Made by a program: the position numbers and the translations under genes. This document shows, piece by piece, positions 9,518-22,679 of a DNA stretch of 64,000 bases. Position 1 is the stretch's first letter. Every line of letters begins with the position of its first letter. The stretch is from Streptomyces rhizosphaerihabitans (GTDB lineage: Bacteria; Actinomycetota; Actinomycetes; Streptomycetales; Streptomycetaceae). The stretch covers positions 16,157-80,156 of the forward strand of contig NZ_JAODTZ010000051.1 of the NCBI RefSeq assembly GCF_025399795.1, written 5' to 3'. The notes under the pieces were generated by a model, which was given only the letters and a program-made list of their open reading frames with translations, searched no databases and was not told where the DNA came from.

Positions 9518-9666
9518 CTCATTTCCTTGCCCCGACACCTCTCGCCCCGAAGCCTCTCGCCCCGTGCTCCCGGCCTCGCGTGAGCAGGGGTCTGCCCCCA
9601 CAGCCGAATTCCTCCCCACGCCCGACCGCGCTCGGTCGCGGGGACCCTCATCGCATCAAGGACGCC

Positions 9667-11346
9667 ATGAGCCAGCACTCCGCCGACCAGGCCCCGAACT
9701 CCGTTCTCGCCACCGTCGCCGCGCATCGCGACTGGTGGCGCGACGCGGTGATCTACCAGGTCTATCCGCGCAGCTTCGCCGACAGCAACGGCGACGGCAT
9801 GGGTGACCTGGAGGGCGTACGTTCCCGACTTCCGTACCTGCGCGACCTCGGCGTGGACGCCGTGTGGCTCAGCCCCTTCTACGCCTCGCCGCAGGCCGAC
9901 GCCGGCTACGACGTGGCGGACTACCGGGCAGTCGACCCCATGTTCGGCAACCTGCTGGACGCCGACGCCCTGATCCGCGACGCCCACGGCCTGGGCCTGC
10001 GGATCATCGTCGACCTCGTGCCCAACCACTCCTCGGACCAGCACGAGTGGTTCAAGCGTGCGCTGCGCGAGGGCCCCGGCTCCTCCCTGCGCGACCGCTA
10101 CCACTTCAAGCCGGGCAAGGGCGAGAACGGCGAGCTGCCGCCCAACGACTGGGAGTCCATCTTCGGCGGCCCGGCGTGGACCCGGGTCACCGAGCCGGAC
10201 GGCACGGCCGGCGAGTGGTACCTGCACCTCTTCGCGCCCGAGCAGCCCGACTTCAACTGGGAACACCCGGCCGTGGGCGACGAGTTCCGCTCGATCCTGC
10301 GGTTCTGGCTGGACATGGGCGTCGACGGCTTCCGTATCGACGTCGCGCACGGCATGGTCAAGGCGGCGGGCCTGCCCGACCTCGGCGACCACGACCAGCT
10401 GAAACTGCTGGGCAACGATGTCATGCCGTTCTTCGACCAGGACGGCGTGCACGACATCTACCGGCAGTGGCGCACGATCCTCGACGAGTACTCCGGTGAG
10501 CGCATCTTCGTCGCCGAGGCGTGGACCCCGACGATCGAGCGCACCGCCAACTACGTGCGCCCCGACGAGCTGCATCAGGCCTTCAACTTCCAGTACCTGG
10601 GCACCCATTGGGACGCGGCCGAGCTGCGCTCGGTGATCGACCGCACGCTCGACGCGATGCGCCCGGTCGGCGCTCCCTCCACCTGGGTGCTGTCCAACCA
10701 CGACGTGACGCGGCACGCCACCCGGTTCGCCAACGAGGCCGGCCTCGGCACCCAGATCCGCACCGCGGGCGACCGGGCGCTGGGTCTGCGCCGGGCCCGC
10801 GCGGCGAGCCTGCTGATGCTGGCTCTGCCCGGCTCCGCCTACGTCTACCAGGGCGAGGAGCTCGGCCTGCCCGACGTCGTCGACCTGCCGGACGACGCGC
10901 GCCAGGACCCCGCCTTCTTCCGGGGCGCCGGACAGGACGGCTTCCGCGACGGCTGCCGGGTGCCGATCCCGTGGACCCGTGCCGGCTCGTCGTACGGCTT
11001 CGGCGACGGGGGCAGCTGGCTGCCGCAGCCCGCCGAGTGGGCCGAGCTGAGCGTCGAGGCGCAGACCGGTGCGGAGGGTTCCACCCTGGAGCTGTACCGC
11101 GACGCGCTCGCGGTGCGGCGCGAGCGTGCCGACCTCGGCGCGGGCGAGACCGTCAGCTGGCTGACCGCACCGGAGGGCGTTCTCGCCTTCAGGCGCGGCG
11201 AGTTCGTCTGCACCGCGAACACCGGCAGCGAGGCCGTGACCGTTCCCGCGTACGGCCGGGTGCTCGTGGCCAGCGGCGAGGTGACCCTGTCGCAGGACGG
11301 TAAGGCGAAGCTGCCCGCCGACACGACCGTGTGGTGGGCGGTCTGA
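9667..11346 (+). CDS. aglA: Alpha-glucosidase, glycoside hydrolase family 13
   Basis: This 559-residue cytoplasmic enzyme has no signal peptide and would hydrolyse imported maltose and maltodextrins to glucose. Family 13 motifs appear in order: YQVYPRSFADSNGDGMGDLEG near the N-terminus, VDLVPNHSSDQHEWF, GVDGFRIDVAHG with nucleophile Asp225, IFVAEAW with acid/base Glu284, and LSNHDVTRH with Asp346. GDGMGD together with YQGEELGLP is typical of the oligo-1,6-/alpha-glucosidase branch rather than endo-amylases. The start at ATG 9667 follows AAGGA. It is downstream of malG in the same direction, completing the uptake-and-breakdown module. Confidence 0.93.
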   Translation: MSQHSADQAPNSVLATVAAHRDWWRDAVIYQVYPRSFADSNGDGMGDLEGVRSRLPYLRDLGVDAVWLSPFYASPQADAGYDVADYRAVDPMFGNLLDADALIRDAHGLGLRIIVDLVPNHSSDQHEWFKRALREGPGSSLRDRYHFKPGKGENGELPPNDWESIFGGPAWTRVTEPDGTAGEWYLHLFAPEQPDFNWEHPAVGDEFRSILRFWLDMGVDGFRIDVAHGMVKAAGLPDLGDHDQLKLLGNDVMPFFDQDGVHDIYRQWRTILDEYSGERIFVAEAWTPTIERTANYVRPDELHQAFNFQYLGTHWDAAELRSVIDRTLDAMRPVGAPSTWVLSNHDVTRHATRFANEAGLGTQIRTAGDRALGLRRARAASLLMLALPGSAYVYQGEELGLPDVVDLPDDARQDPAFFRGAGQDGFRDGCRVPIPWTRAGSSYGFGDGGSWLPQPAEWAELSVEAQTGAEGSTLELYRDALAVRRERADLGAGETVSWLTAPEGVLAFRRGEFVCTANTGSEAVTVPAYGRVLVASGEVTLSQDGKAKLPADTTVWWAV

Positions 11347-11359
11347 CACACACGTGAGT

Positions 11360-11520
11360 GGTGCTCCGGTCCTGACCGCCGGAGTACCGCTCGCCTGCCG
11401 GGCGTCCCGGCCTCCGCGTGAGTGGTGCTCCGGTCCTGACCGCCGGAGCACCCTTCACCTGATGGCCGGCCCGACCCGTGCGAGAGCGGTGCTCCGGGAC
11501 CTGACGGCCGGAGCACCGCT
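11360..11520 (+). repeat. Three tandem hairpin repeats downstream of aglA
   Basis: Three related units at 11360-11388, 11424-11452 and 11486-11520 each fold as GGTGCTCCGG, a short loop, then CCGGAGCACC, at a period of about 62-64 bases. The third has the longest stem (13 bp). They lie between the aglA stop and the minus-strand CBM20 stump, so they could end transcription from both sides. Copies differ at a few bases and the pairing is kept. Confidence 0.8.
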
Positions 11521-11535
11521 TCCGTGCGTGGCCCC

Positions 11536-11721
11536 TTACTTCCAGGTGTCGCTGACCGAGTACCCGGCGCCCGAGCCCGTGGTGTAGCCGCGGTTGTCCC
11601 CGGACTCCCAGGTCACCGCGCCCGAGGCGTCCTTCTTGATGTACTTGTAGGTGAACGACGTCGACTTGGGCACGATCACCGGCCGGCCCCAGTACGGGTA
11701 CGACGCCGAGGGCAGTGCGCC
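11536..11721 (-). pseudogene. C-terminal stump of a starch-binding (CBM20) protein
   Basis: Read on the minus strand, about 60 codons end at TAA (11536-11538). They encode the C-terminal half of a family 20 starch-binding domain: ALPSASYPYW, then FTYKYIKKDASGAVTWESG, NRGYTTG and a final SVSDTWK. There is no start codon, and the N-terminal third of the domain plus any catalytic domain are missing. The frame is cut at about 11721 by tnpB sequence on the same strand. It is probably the remnant of a secreted amylase-like gene destroyed by the mobile island. The nearby intact amylase lacks this domain. Confidence 0.75.
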
Positions 11722-12135
11722 ATCCTCGCAAGCTTCCCGGTGCCGGTGATCGACCAGCGGGCGTTAGCGGTGAAGCGGATCGACTGCCGGTTGTCCTTAC
11801 GGGACTTGAGCCGGGGCGCTCCGGTCCTCGCGCCATTGCGTTCGCCCTTGAGGCACGCGAAGAAGTTCCTGTACGCGGCCTCGGTGTCGCGCAGCGACTG
11901 CTCCAGGACCACACTGGACACCTCGCCCAGCCAGGGCCCGCTCAGGCGTCGTCTTCGCCTGGGTGATCAGCTGCTTCGACAGCTGCCCGGTGGTCGGGAT
12001 GGGCGCCCGGCCGCGTGGGCCGCCCGGTGGGCGCGCACCACATCGTCGAACACCACCCAACCACACCCGAATGCCTTCGCCAGCGCGACGGTCACCAGCA
12101 GCCGGGGAACCCTTCTTCGTCGTAGGCCATCGAGG
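11722..12135 (-). pseudogene. tnpB (IS1341-type) N-terminal fragment with two frameshifts
   Basis: The minus strand encodes the N-terminal third of a classical TnpB, but in three frames. ALAKAFGCGWVVFDDVVRAH and the following residues are in one frame (to about 12005). TTGQLSKQLITQAKTTPERA is in a second, and SVVLEQSLRDTEAAYRNFF onward to NARWSITGTGKL is in a third. The RuvC nuclease core and zinc ribbon are absent, and the sequence stops at the CBM20 stump. It is therefore dead as an enzyme. The two frameshifts plus the truncation indicate an old insertion. Confidence 0.8.
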
Positions 12136-12260
12136 GTTGGCAACTGCTGCTCTTTGAATGCCGGTGAGGGTGTTCTGGCGTGCATGGGTGATTGTCGATG
12201 ACGTTGGTCCGCATGAGGGTGCAAGTGGGAACGGGAGTTCTTGTCTCGAAGGCGTGACCT

Positions 12261-13928
12261 GTGCGGGTGGTGGTCGTTGAGTGGGGTGCGGGGCGCTTGG
12301 GCCGGTCTGGGCTGGGGGTGTTCGGGTTGGGTGGGTTGCGGGTGGTGGGCGCGTCGTTCGTGGTGCCCGGTCCGTCGGGTGTCGCGGTCCGGGACCGGCT
12401 CAAGGGGCTGACGGTTGAGGACGAGAGGGTGCTGCGGCTGGTCGGTGACCATCTGGGTTCGCTGGCGTCCCGGGACCTGAAGGCGCGGTGTGCGGCCGGT
12501 CTGGAGCACGGCAACGAGGCGTGGGCGTCGCGTAAGCGTGCGCTGACGGGGGAGTCGTCGTCGCGGTGGGCGGGGTCGTTGACGAAGGCCACGCACGATC
12601 AGTGGGCGCTGGCCCGGCGCGGCCAGGCCGCGCACATCCAGCAGCTCGAAGCCGGCGTGAACACTATCCGGCATCGACTGTCGCTCCCACTCGGAGAGAA
12701 GGGTTCGAAGCGGGGGCCCGGTGGTTACAGGAGTCGGCGGGAGTGGCATGCCAAGACGCGTCGACTGGGGGTACTGGAGGACCGGCTGGAGCGGGCGGGG
12801 GCCGACTGGGCGGCCGGGCGGGTGCGGGTGGTGCGGGGAGGGAAACGGCTGTTCAACAACCGTTACCACCTGGAACAGGCCCAGCTCGCCGAGGAGCGGT
12901 GGCGTGCACGGTGGGAGGCGTCGCGTCGGTTCCTGCGGGCGGACGGCGAGTCCGGGAAGCGGTACGGCAACGAGACGATCCGGGTCAGCCCCGACGGTGA
13001 GGTGAGCATCAGGCTCCCGGCCCCGCTCGCCCACCTCGCCAATGCTCCGCACGGGCGCTACGTCCTGGCGGCAAGGGTGTCGTTCGCGCACCGGGGCGAG
13101 ACATGGCGCGACCGCGTCGGTGCGAACCGGGCGGTGGCCTACCGCATCCACGAGGACGTCCAGCGCAACCGCTGGTATCTGACCGCCTCCTGGACCATCC
13201 CACCCGTCCAGACGGTGCTCCTGGCCGCCGTCCGGACCGGCGGCCTGATCGGTGTCGACACGAACGCCGATCACCTCGCGGCCTGGCGGCTGGACGTGCA
13301 CGGCAACCCGGTCGGCGCCCCGCGCCGCTTCGACTACACCCTGTCCGGCACCGCCGACCACCGCGACGCCCAGGTACGCCACGCCCTGACCCGCCTGCTC
13401 CACTGGGCCGCCCGGCACCGGTTGGCGATCGCGGTGGAGGACCTCGACTTCACCGCCGAGACCAGCCGGGAGAAACACGGCCGCCGCAAACACTTCCGCA
13501 AACTGATCTCCGGCATGCCAGTCGCCCGGCTCCGCGCCCGGCTGGTCTCCATGGCCGCCGAGCTTGGCATCCCGCTGGTCGCGGTCGACCCCGCCTGCAC
13601 CTCCCGCTGGGGCGCCCAGCACTGGCAAAAACCCCTCACCACCAGCAAACGCACCACCACCCGCCACGACGCTGCCGCCGTGGCGATCGGAAGGCGCGCC
13701 CTGGGGCATCCGGTCAGGCGTCGGACGGCACCGCCCCGTACCCACCAGAGTGATGGGTACGGGCATCGGACCGTCCAGGCCCGACCGGCCACCCCGGGAC
13801 GTGAGGCGCTGTTCATCAGCGGCCTCCGGCCGCGGGCCGCCCCCGCATTCCCGGACCACGGACACGATCCGTGCCGCCCGGACGCGGAGCGAACGCGGGC
13901 AACCTGGGGGTACCTCCCACGCCCTTAA
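12261..13928 (+). CDS. TnpB-related RuvC-fold protein (IS200/IS605 accessory type)
   Basis: The 555-residue frame (GTG start uncertain; conserved sequence begins near residue 45 at VRDRLKGLTVEDERV) belongs to the Streptomyces TnpB-related family, kin to RNA-guided TnpB/Cas12 nucleases. All three RuvC acids are visible: Asp in LIGVDTNADHLA, Glu in IAVEDLDF, and Asp in TRHDAAAVAIG. The usual four-cysteine zinc ribbon is missing; only a single Cys remains in DPACTSRWGAQHW, which is typical of this subfamily. The C-terminal tail GHPVRRRTAPPRTHQSD is also family-typical. No tnpA accompanies it. The gene looks full-length and undamaged, unlike the adjacent tnpB. Nuclease activity is inferred from motif retention only. 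Confidence 0.8.
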   Translation: MRVVVVEWGAGRLGRSGLGVFGLGGLRVVGASFVVPGPSGVAVRDRLKGLTVEDERVLRLVGDHLGSLASRDLKARCAAGLEHGNEAWASRKRALTGESSSRWAGSLTKATHDQWALARRGQAAHIQQLEAGVNTIRHRLSLPLGEKGSKRGPGGYRSRREWHAKTRRLGVLEDRLERAGADWAAGRVRVVRGGKRLFNNRYHLEQAQLAEERWRARWEASRRFLRADGESGKRYGNETIRVSPDGEVSIRLPAPLAHLANAPHGRYVLAARVSFAHRGETWRDRVGANRAVAYRIHEDVQRNRWYLTASWTIPPVQTVLLAAVRTGGLIGVDTNADHLAAWRLDVHGNPVGAPRRFDYTLSGTADHRDAQVRHALTRLLHWAARHRLAIAVEDLDFTAETSREKHGRRKHFRKLISGMPVARLRARLVSMAAELGIPLVAVDPACTSRWGAQHWQKPLTTSKRTTTRHDAAAVAIGRRALGHPVRRRTAPPRTHQSDGYGHRTVQARPATPGREALFISGLRPRAAPAFPDHGHDPCRPDAERTRATWGYLPRP

Positions 13929-13941
13929 GGCAGTGGGGGAG
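13905..13941. repeat. Short palindromic repeat at the 3' end of the TnpB-related gene
   Basis: TGGGGGTACCTCCCAC (13905-13920), a 12-base spacer, then GTGGGGGAG. The CTCCCAC and GTGGGGGAG arms pair, and GGGGGTACCTCCC is itself near-palindromic. I recall similar elements being dispersed in Streptomyces genomes, but cannot check here. It overlaps the TnpB-related stop and so lies inside the candidate guide RNA. Confidence 0.55.
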
Positions 13942-14129
13942 CCCAACACCGTCCGGGGCGTTCGGCCGAGCACGAGTCCTGGCAACAGGACTCACTCCCG
14001 CTCGGTCTTTAGGAACGGTGCGGCTCCTCTCCTGATCCGGTCGGCATGTCCGCGGGGCGCGGAGAGCCGACCCATGTGGAGCGTGGGACCGCCGAAGGGG
14101 GCGCGTCAATAAGGGAGTTGGAAGTTCTT
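13930..14129 (+). ncRNA. Candidate omega-RNA with guide reaching the amylase promoter
   Basis: TnpB guide RNAs come from the 3' end of the gene through the right element end, with the guide being the flanking sequence just outside. Here about 180 bases separate the TnpB-related stop from TCAA (14106-14109). If that is the right end, the guide would begin at 14110 (TAAGGGAGTTGG...) in the amylase upstream region. Everything beyond the distances and the TCAA is inferred from the TnpB family. Confidence 0.35.
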
Positions 14130-14136
14130 TCGACAT

Positions 14137-14158
14137 CTTGCTGAAACTTGATTGCAAG
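14137..14158. promoter_or_regulatory. MalR-type operator upstream of the amylase
   Basis: CTTGctgaaaCTTGattGCAAG, two direct CTTG half-sites and an inverted GCAAG, begins 74 bases before the amylase start. It matches the repeats in front of malE and those known to control Streptomyces amylase genes. The putative -10 region TACGTT follows at about 14162. Confidence 0.65.
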
Positions 14159-14210
14159 CGGTACGTTCCGATCCCCCCACCCGCACGACGAAGTGCAGGA
14201 GCACACACAC

Positions 14211-15593
14211 ATGGCAAGGAAAACGCTTGCCGCCTCGTTCGCCCTCGTGGCGGGCCTGGCGGTCTCGGTGACCGTTCCCCCCGGTTCGGCGGCGGCCTCG
14301 CCGCCGGGCACCAAGGACGTCACCGCCGTCCTGTTCGAGTGGAAATTCGACTCGGTCGCCAAGGAATGCACCAACACGCTGGGCCCCGCCGGATACGGCT
14401 ACGTCCAGGTGTCCCCGCCCGCCGAGCACATACAGGGCTCGCAGTGGTGGACCTCGTACCAGCCCGTGAGCTACAAGATCGCCGGCCGGCTCGGCGACGC
14501 CACCGCCTTCAAGAACATGGTCAGCACCTGCCACGCGGCCGGTGTGAAGGTCGTGACGGACACGGTCGTCAACCACATGTCGGCCGGATCCGGCACCGGC
14601 ACGGGCGGCTCTTCGTACACGAAGTACAACTACCCGGGCCTGTACTCGTCCGCCGACATGGACGACTGCACGGCCACCATCAGCGACTACACCAACCGCG
14701 CCAACGTCCAGAACTGCGAACTCGTCGGACTCGCCGACCTGGACACCGGCGAGACGTACGTCCGCTCGGCCATCGCCGGCTACATGAACACCCTGCTCGG
14801 CTACGGCGTCGACGGGTTCCGCATCGACGCCGCCAAGCACATCCCGGCGGCCGACCTCGCCAACATCAAGTCCCGGCTGAGCAATCCGTCCGTCTACTGG
14901 AAGCAGGAGGTCATCTACGGCTCGGGCGAGGCCGTCCAGCCCACCGAGTACACCGGCAACGGCGACGTCCAGGAGTTCCGCTACGCCTACGACCTCAAGC
15001 GGGTCTTCAACAACGAGAACCTCGCCTACCTGAAGAACTACGGCGAGGGCTGGGGCTACATGAGCAGCTCGGTCGCGGCCGTCTTCGTCGACAACCACGA
15101 CACCGAGCGCAACGGCTCGACGCTCAACTACAAGGACGGGGCGAACTACACCCTCGCCAACGTCTTCATGCTCGCGTACCCCTACGGCGCCCCCGACATC
15201 AACTCCGGCTACGAGTGGTCCGACGCGGACGCCGGACCGCCCAACGGCGGTACCGTCAACGCCTGTTGGCAGGACGGCTGGAAGTGCCAGCACGCCTGGC
15301 CGGAGATCAAGTCGATGGTCGCCTTCCGTAACGCCACCCGCGGGCAGTCCCTCACGAACTGGTGGGACAACGGCGGCGACGCCATCGCCTTCGGCCGTGG
15401 CAGCAAGGGCTTCGTGGCCATCAACCACGAGACCTCCTCGCTGAGCCGGACGTACAGCACCTCGCTCACCGCGGGAACCTACTGCAACGTCCAGAACAGC
15501 ACGAGCATCACGGTGAACAGTTCCGGCCAGTTCACAGCGACGCTGGGTGCCAACACAGCACTTGCCATCTACGCGGGCAAGTCCAGCTGCTGA
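14211..15593 (+). CDS. aml: Secreted alpha-amylase, GH13, without starch-binding domain
   Basis: This 460-residue extracellular endo-amylase cleaves internal alpha-1,4 bonds of starch. The signal peptide covers about residues 1-29 (ending GSAAAS). The catalytic motifs are DTVVNHMS, GVDGFRIDAAKH with nucleophile Asp206, VIYGSGEAV with acid/base Glu240, and FVDNHDTER with Asp297. The C-terminal beta domain ends ALAIYAGKSSC and the gene stops there. Many Streptomyces amylases continue into a CBM20 domain, which is absent here. The ATG follows AGGAG with a nine-base gap. A MalR-type operator lies upstream, and the pullulanase follows downstream with its own operator. Confidence 0.95.
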   Translation: MARKTLAASFALVAGLAVSVTVPPGSAAASPPGTKDVTAVLFEWKFDSVAKECTNTLGPAGYGYVQVSPPAEHIQGSQWWTSYQPVSYKIAGRLGDATAFKNMVSTCHAAGVKVVTDTVVNHMSAGSGTGTGGSSYTKYNYPGLYSSADMDDCTATISDYTNRANVQNCELVGLADLDTGETYVRSAIAGYMNTLLGYGVDGFRIDAAKHIPAADLANIKSRLSNPSVYWKQEVIYGSGEAVQPTEYTGNGDVQEFRYAYDLKRVFNNENLAYLKNYGEGWGYMSSSVAAVFVDNHDTERNGSTLNYKDGANYTLANVFMLAYPYGAPDINSGYEWSDADAGPPNGGTVNACWQDGWKCQHAWPEIKSMVAFRNATRGQSLTNWWDNGGDAIAFGRGSKGFVAINHETSSLSRTYSTSLTAGTYCNVQNSTSITVNSSGQFTATLGANTALAIYAGKSSC

Positions 15594-15609
15594 AAAGTCT
15601 TTCCGCACG

Positions 15610-15636
15610 TTGCAAGACTCTTGCTGTAAACCTTGC
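15610..15636. promoter_or_regulatory. MalR-type operator upstream of the pullulanase
   Basis: TTGCAAG (15610-15616), CTTGCTGTAA (15620-15629) and CTTGC (15632-15636) are closely packed in the 138-base amylase-pullulanase spacer. They match the other maltose-regulon repeats, implying that this gene has its own repressible promoter. Confidence 0.65.
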
Positions 15637-15731
15637 GTGAGCGATACGGTCACGCGGGCGTTCGGCATCGTGGCCGAAACGCTGCGCGGGGTCGGACCCG
15701 AGTACGCCGTAATCGCTAGGAGTTCACAGCT

Positions 15732-21137
<5,406 letters not shown>

Positions 21138-21269
21138 CAGCGGGCTAGCGTGGTGAGGGCGGAGCCGGAGACCGGGAGTTCGAGCCGGGATCCGGAGCCG
21201 CCCTCACCGGCTTGCGCCGCCGGTGCTGCGGCTAGGGTGATCACGACTGTCCCTGGAACAGGAGTGCTC

Positions 21270-21626
21270 ATGCCGCAGATCACCGTCGACTACTCCGCGT
21301 CGCTCGAAGACGCATTCGACCGGCACGGGTTCGCCCTGGCCCTGCACGCGGAGGTGGTCGAGACGGCGGCCGCGAAGATCGGTGCGTGCAAGACGCAGTT
21401 CCGCCGGACCGAGGACACCGTCGTCGGCGCGGACACGGCCGGACACGCCGTCGTCCATGTCACCCTCGGCCTGCTCGCCGGGCGGACCGAGGCGGTCAAG
21501 GTGAAGCTGACCGAGGCCGTAGTCGAGCTGCTGAAGACCCATGTGAAGCAGGCCGAAGGGCTGGAGCTGCACGTCTCGGCCGAGGTGCGCGACCTCGACC
21601 CGTCGTACCGCAAGTTCGAGGCGTAG
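21270..21626 (+). CDS. 5-carboxymethyl-2-hydroxymuconate isomerase-like tautomerase
   Basis: The 118-residue protein begins MPQITVDYS, so removal of Met exposes the N-terminal proline that acts as the catalytic base in the tautomerase superfamily. Length and the C-terminal pattern HVSAEVRDLDPSYRK fit the CHMI family, which isomerises a homoprotocatechuate breakdown intermediate. No other genes of that pathway are nearby, so the true substrate is uncertain. ATG 21270 has AGGAG seven bases upstream. Confidence 0.8.
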   Translation: MPQITVDYSASLEDAFDRHGFALALHAEVVETAAAKIGACKTQFRRTEDTVVGADTAGHAVVHVTLGLLAGRTEAVKVKLTEAVVELLKTHVKQAEGLELHVSAEVRDLDPSYRKFEA

Positions 21627-21711
21627 TCCCAAGGCTCCGGGCCGGGTCCGGGGCGCGCCCGGCCGGGCGCGCGGCAGAACCCCGCGCCCGTTCCCGCAAC
21701 GCCTACGACGC

Positions 21712-22413
21712 CTACGCCGTGGGCGGCGAGGCGAGCGCGAGCAGCCGGACGACGAGGTCGGTGAACGGTCCGTCGCCCGGCTCGTCCCTGAGGCCCTTGC
21801 GCAGCAGCTGGGCGACCTCCGGGTCGTAGGCGGCGCTCACCGCGGCCAGGGCCGCGAAGTCGTGCACGAGCTGCACCTCCAGCTCACCGCGCGGAATCCG
21901 CCGCCCGTCCAGCCAGATCAGCGCGGTCGACTCGACGAGCGAGATCCAGGAGCGGATCACCAGCTCCAGCCGGGCGGGCGGGGTCTCGACGTCCAGATGG
22001 GACAGGATCTGGAGGTACGCCGCCTGTCGTACGGCGTCGACGAGGGCGTTGGTGGTCGACGAGCCGACGGCCGGGCCGCCCCGCATCAACGCGGCGAAAC
22101 CGGGCCCGTGGTCGTCCACGAAGTCGAAGAACCTGCGCATCACCCGCAGCAGCCGCGCACCCAGCGGCCCCTCGCGGGACTCCACGAACCGGCCCGCGAG
22201 ATCGTCGGCGGCACGCTGCAACGCCGCTTCGTACAGACTCAGTTTGCCCGGGAAATAGTGGTACACCAGCGGTCGCGAGATGCCGGCGGAAGCGGCTATC
22301 TCGTCGATGGAGACCTCGTCGGGCGAGCGTCGGCTGAACAGTTCGAGGGCGACGCCGATCAACTGCTGCCGTCGCTCCTCGACACCCATCCTGCGGCGTA
22401 CCCCGGTTGTCAT
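21712..22413 (-). CDS. TetR-family transcriptional repressor
   Basis: This is a 233-residue regulator with an N-terminal helix-turn-helix: EVSIDEIAASAGISRPLVYHYF, trimmed here to its core AASAGISRPLVYHYFPGK, the TetR recognition helix signature. The remaining 170 residues form the all-helical ligand domain, with no hint of its effector. An internal ATG at 22389 (MGVEERR) is an alternative start. It is convergent with the tautomerase gene and followed by nothing on its own strand, so its target is probably its own promoter or a distant gene. Confidence 0.9.
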   Translation of the reverse strand: MTTGVRRRMGVEERRQQLIGVALELFSRRSPDEVSIDEIAASAGISRPLVYHYFPGKLSLYEAALQRAADDLAGRFVESREGPLGARLLRVMRRFFDFVDDHGPGFAALMRGGPAVGSSTTNALVDAVRQAAYLQILSHLDVETPPARLELVIRSWISLVESTALIWLDGRRIPRGELEVQLVHDFAALAAVSAAYDPEVAQLLRKGLRDEPGDGPFTDLVVRLLALASPPTA

Positions 22414-22639
22414 GCGAATACCTTACCGATCGGATCCGGCCCGGAACGGGCCGGTCCGGGCCGACGGTGTTCACCTGACTCCCGCGGGGATGTCCCGGCT
22501 TTCGCTCCGGGCAGGTACCGCGCCAAGGTGCTGAAGGACATCAGGGACCGGCTGCCCGGACGTATCCGGACCTGCACCGCGTGCGAAGCCGTGTCCCCCG
22601 GGGACGAGCACTCCGCCCGCGTGATGCTGCTTGTCGGCA

Positions 22640-22670
22640 CTGCGCGTCGGCAAAGCGCGTCGGCAAAGCG
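22640..22670. repeat. Short direct repeat in the gap before the TetR gene
   Basis: GCGTCGGCAAAGC occurs twice in a row at about 22644-22669, next to the 3' end of the sigma-like gene. The rest of the 266-base gap (22414-22679) shows no gene. Confidence 0.6.
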
Positions 22671-22679
22671 TGGGGGAGC

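Larger units (their letters stand above)
11536..14109. mobile_element. IS200/IS605-type TnpB island in the starch cluster
   Basis: The stretch between aglA and the amylase holds a broken tnpB (minus), a TnpB-related gene (plus) and a truncated CBM20 stump. No tnpA (Y1 transposase) is present, so it is not autonomous. The right end is proposed at TCAA (14106-14109), since TCAA is the right cleavage tetranucleotide of IS608-type elements (family knowledge). The left end is not resolved. It separates genes that would otherwise be neighbours in the maltose/starch cluster. Confidence 0.55.
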
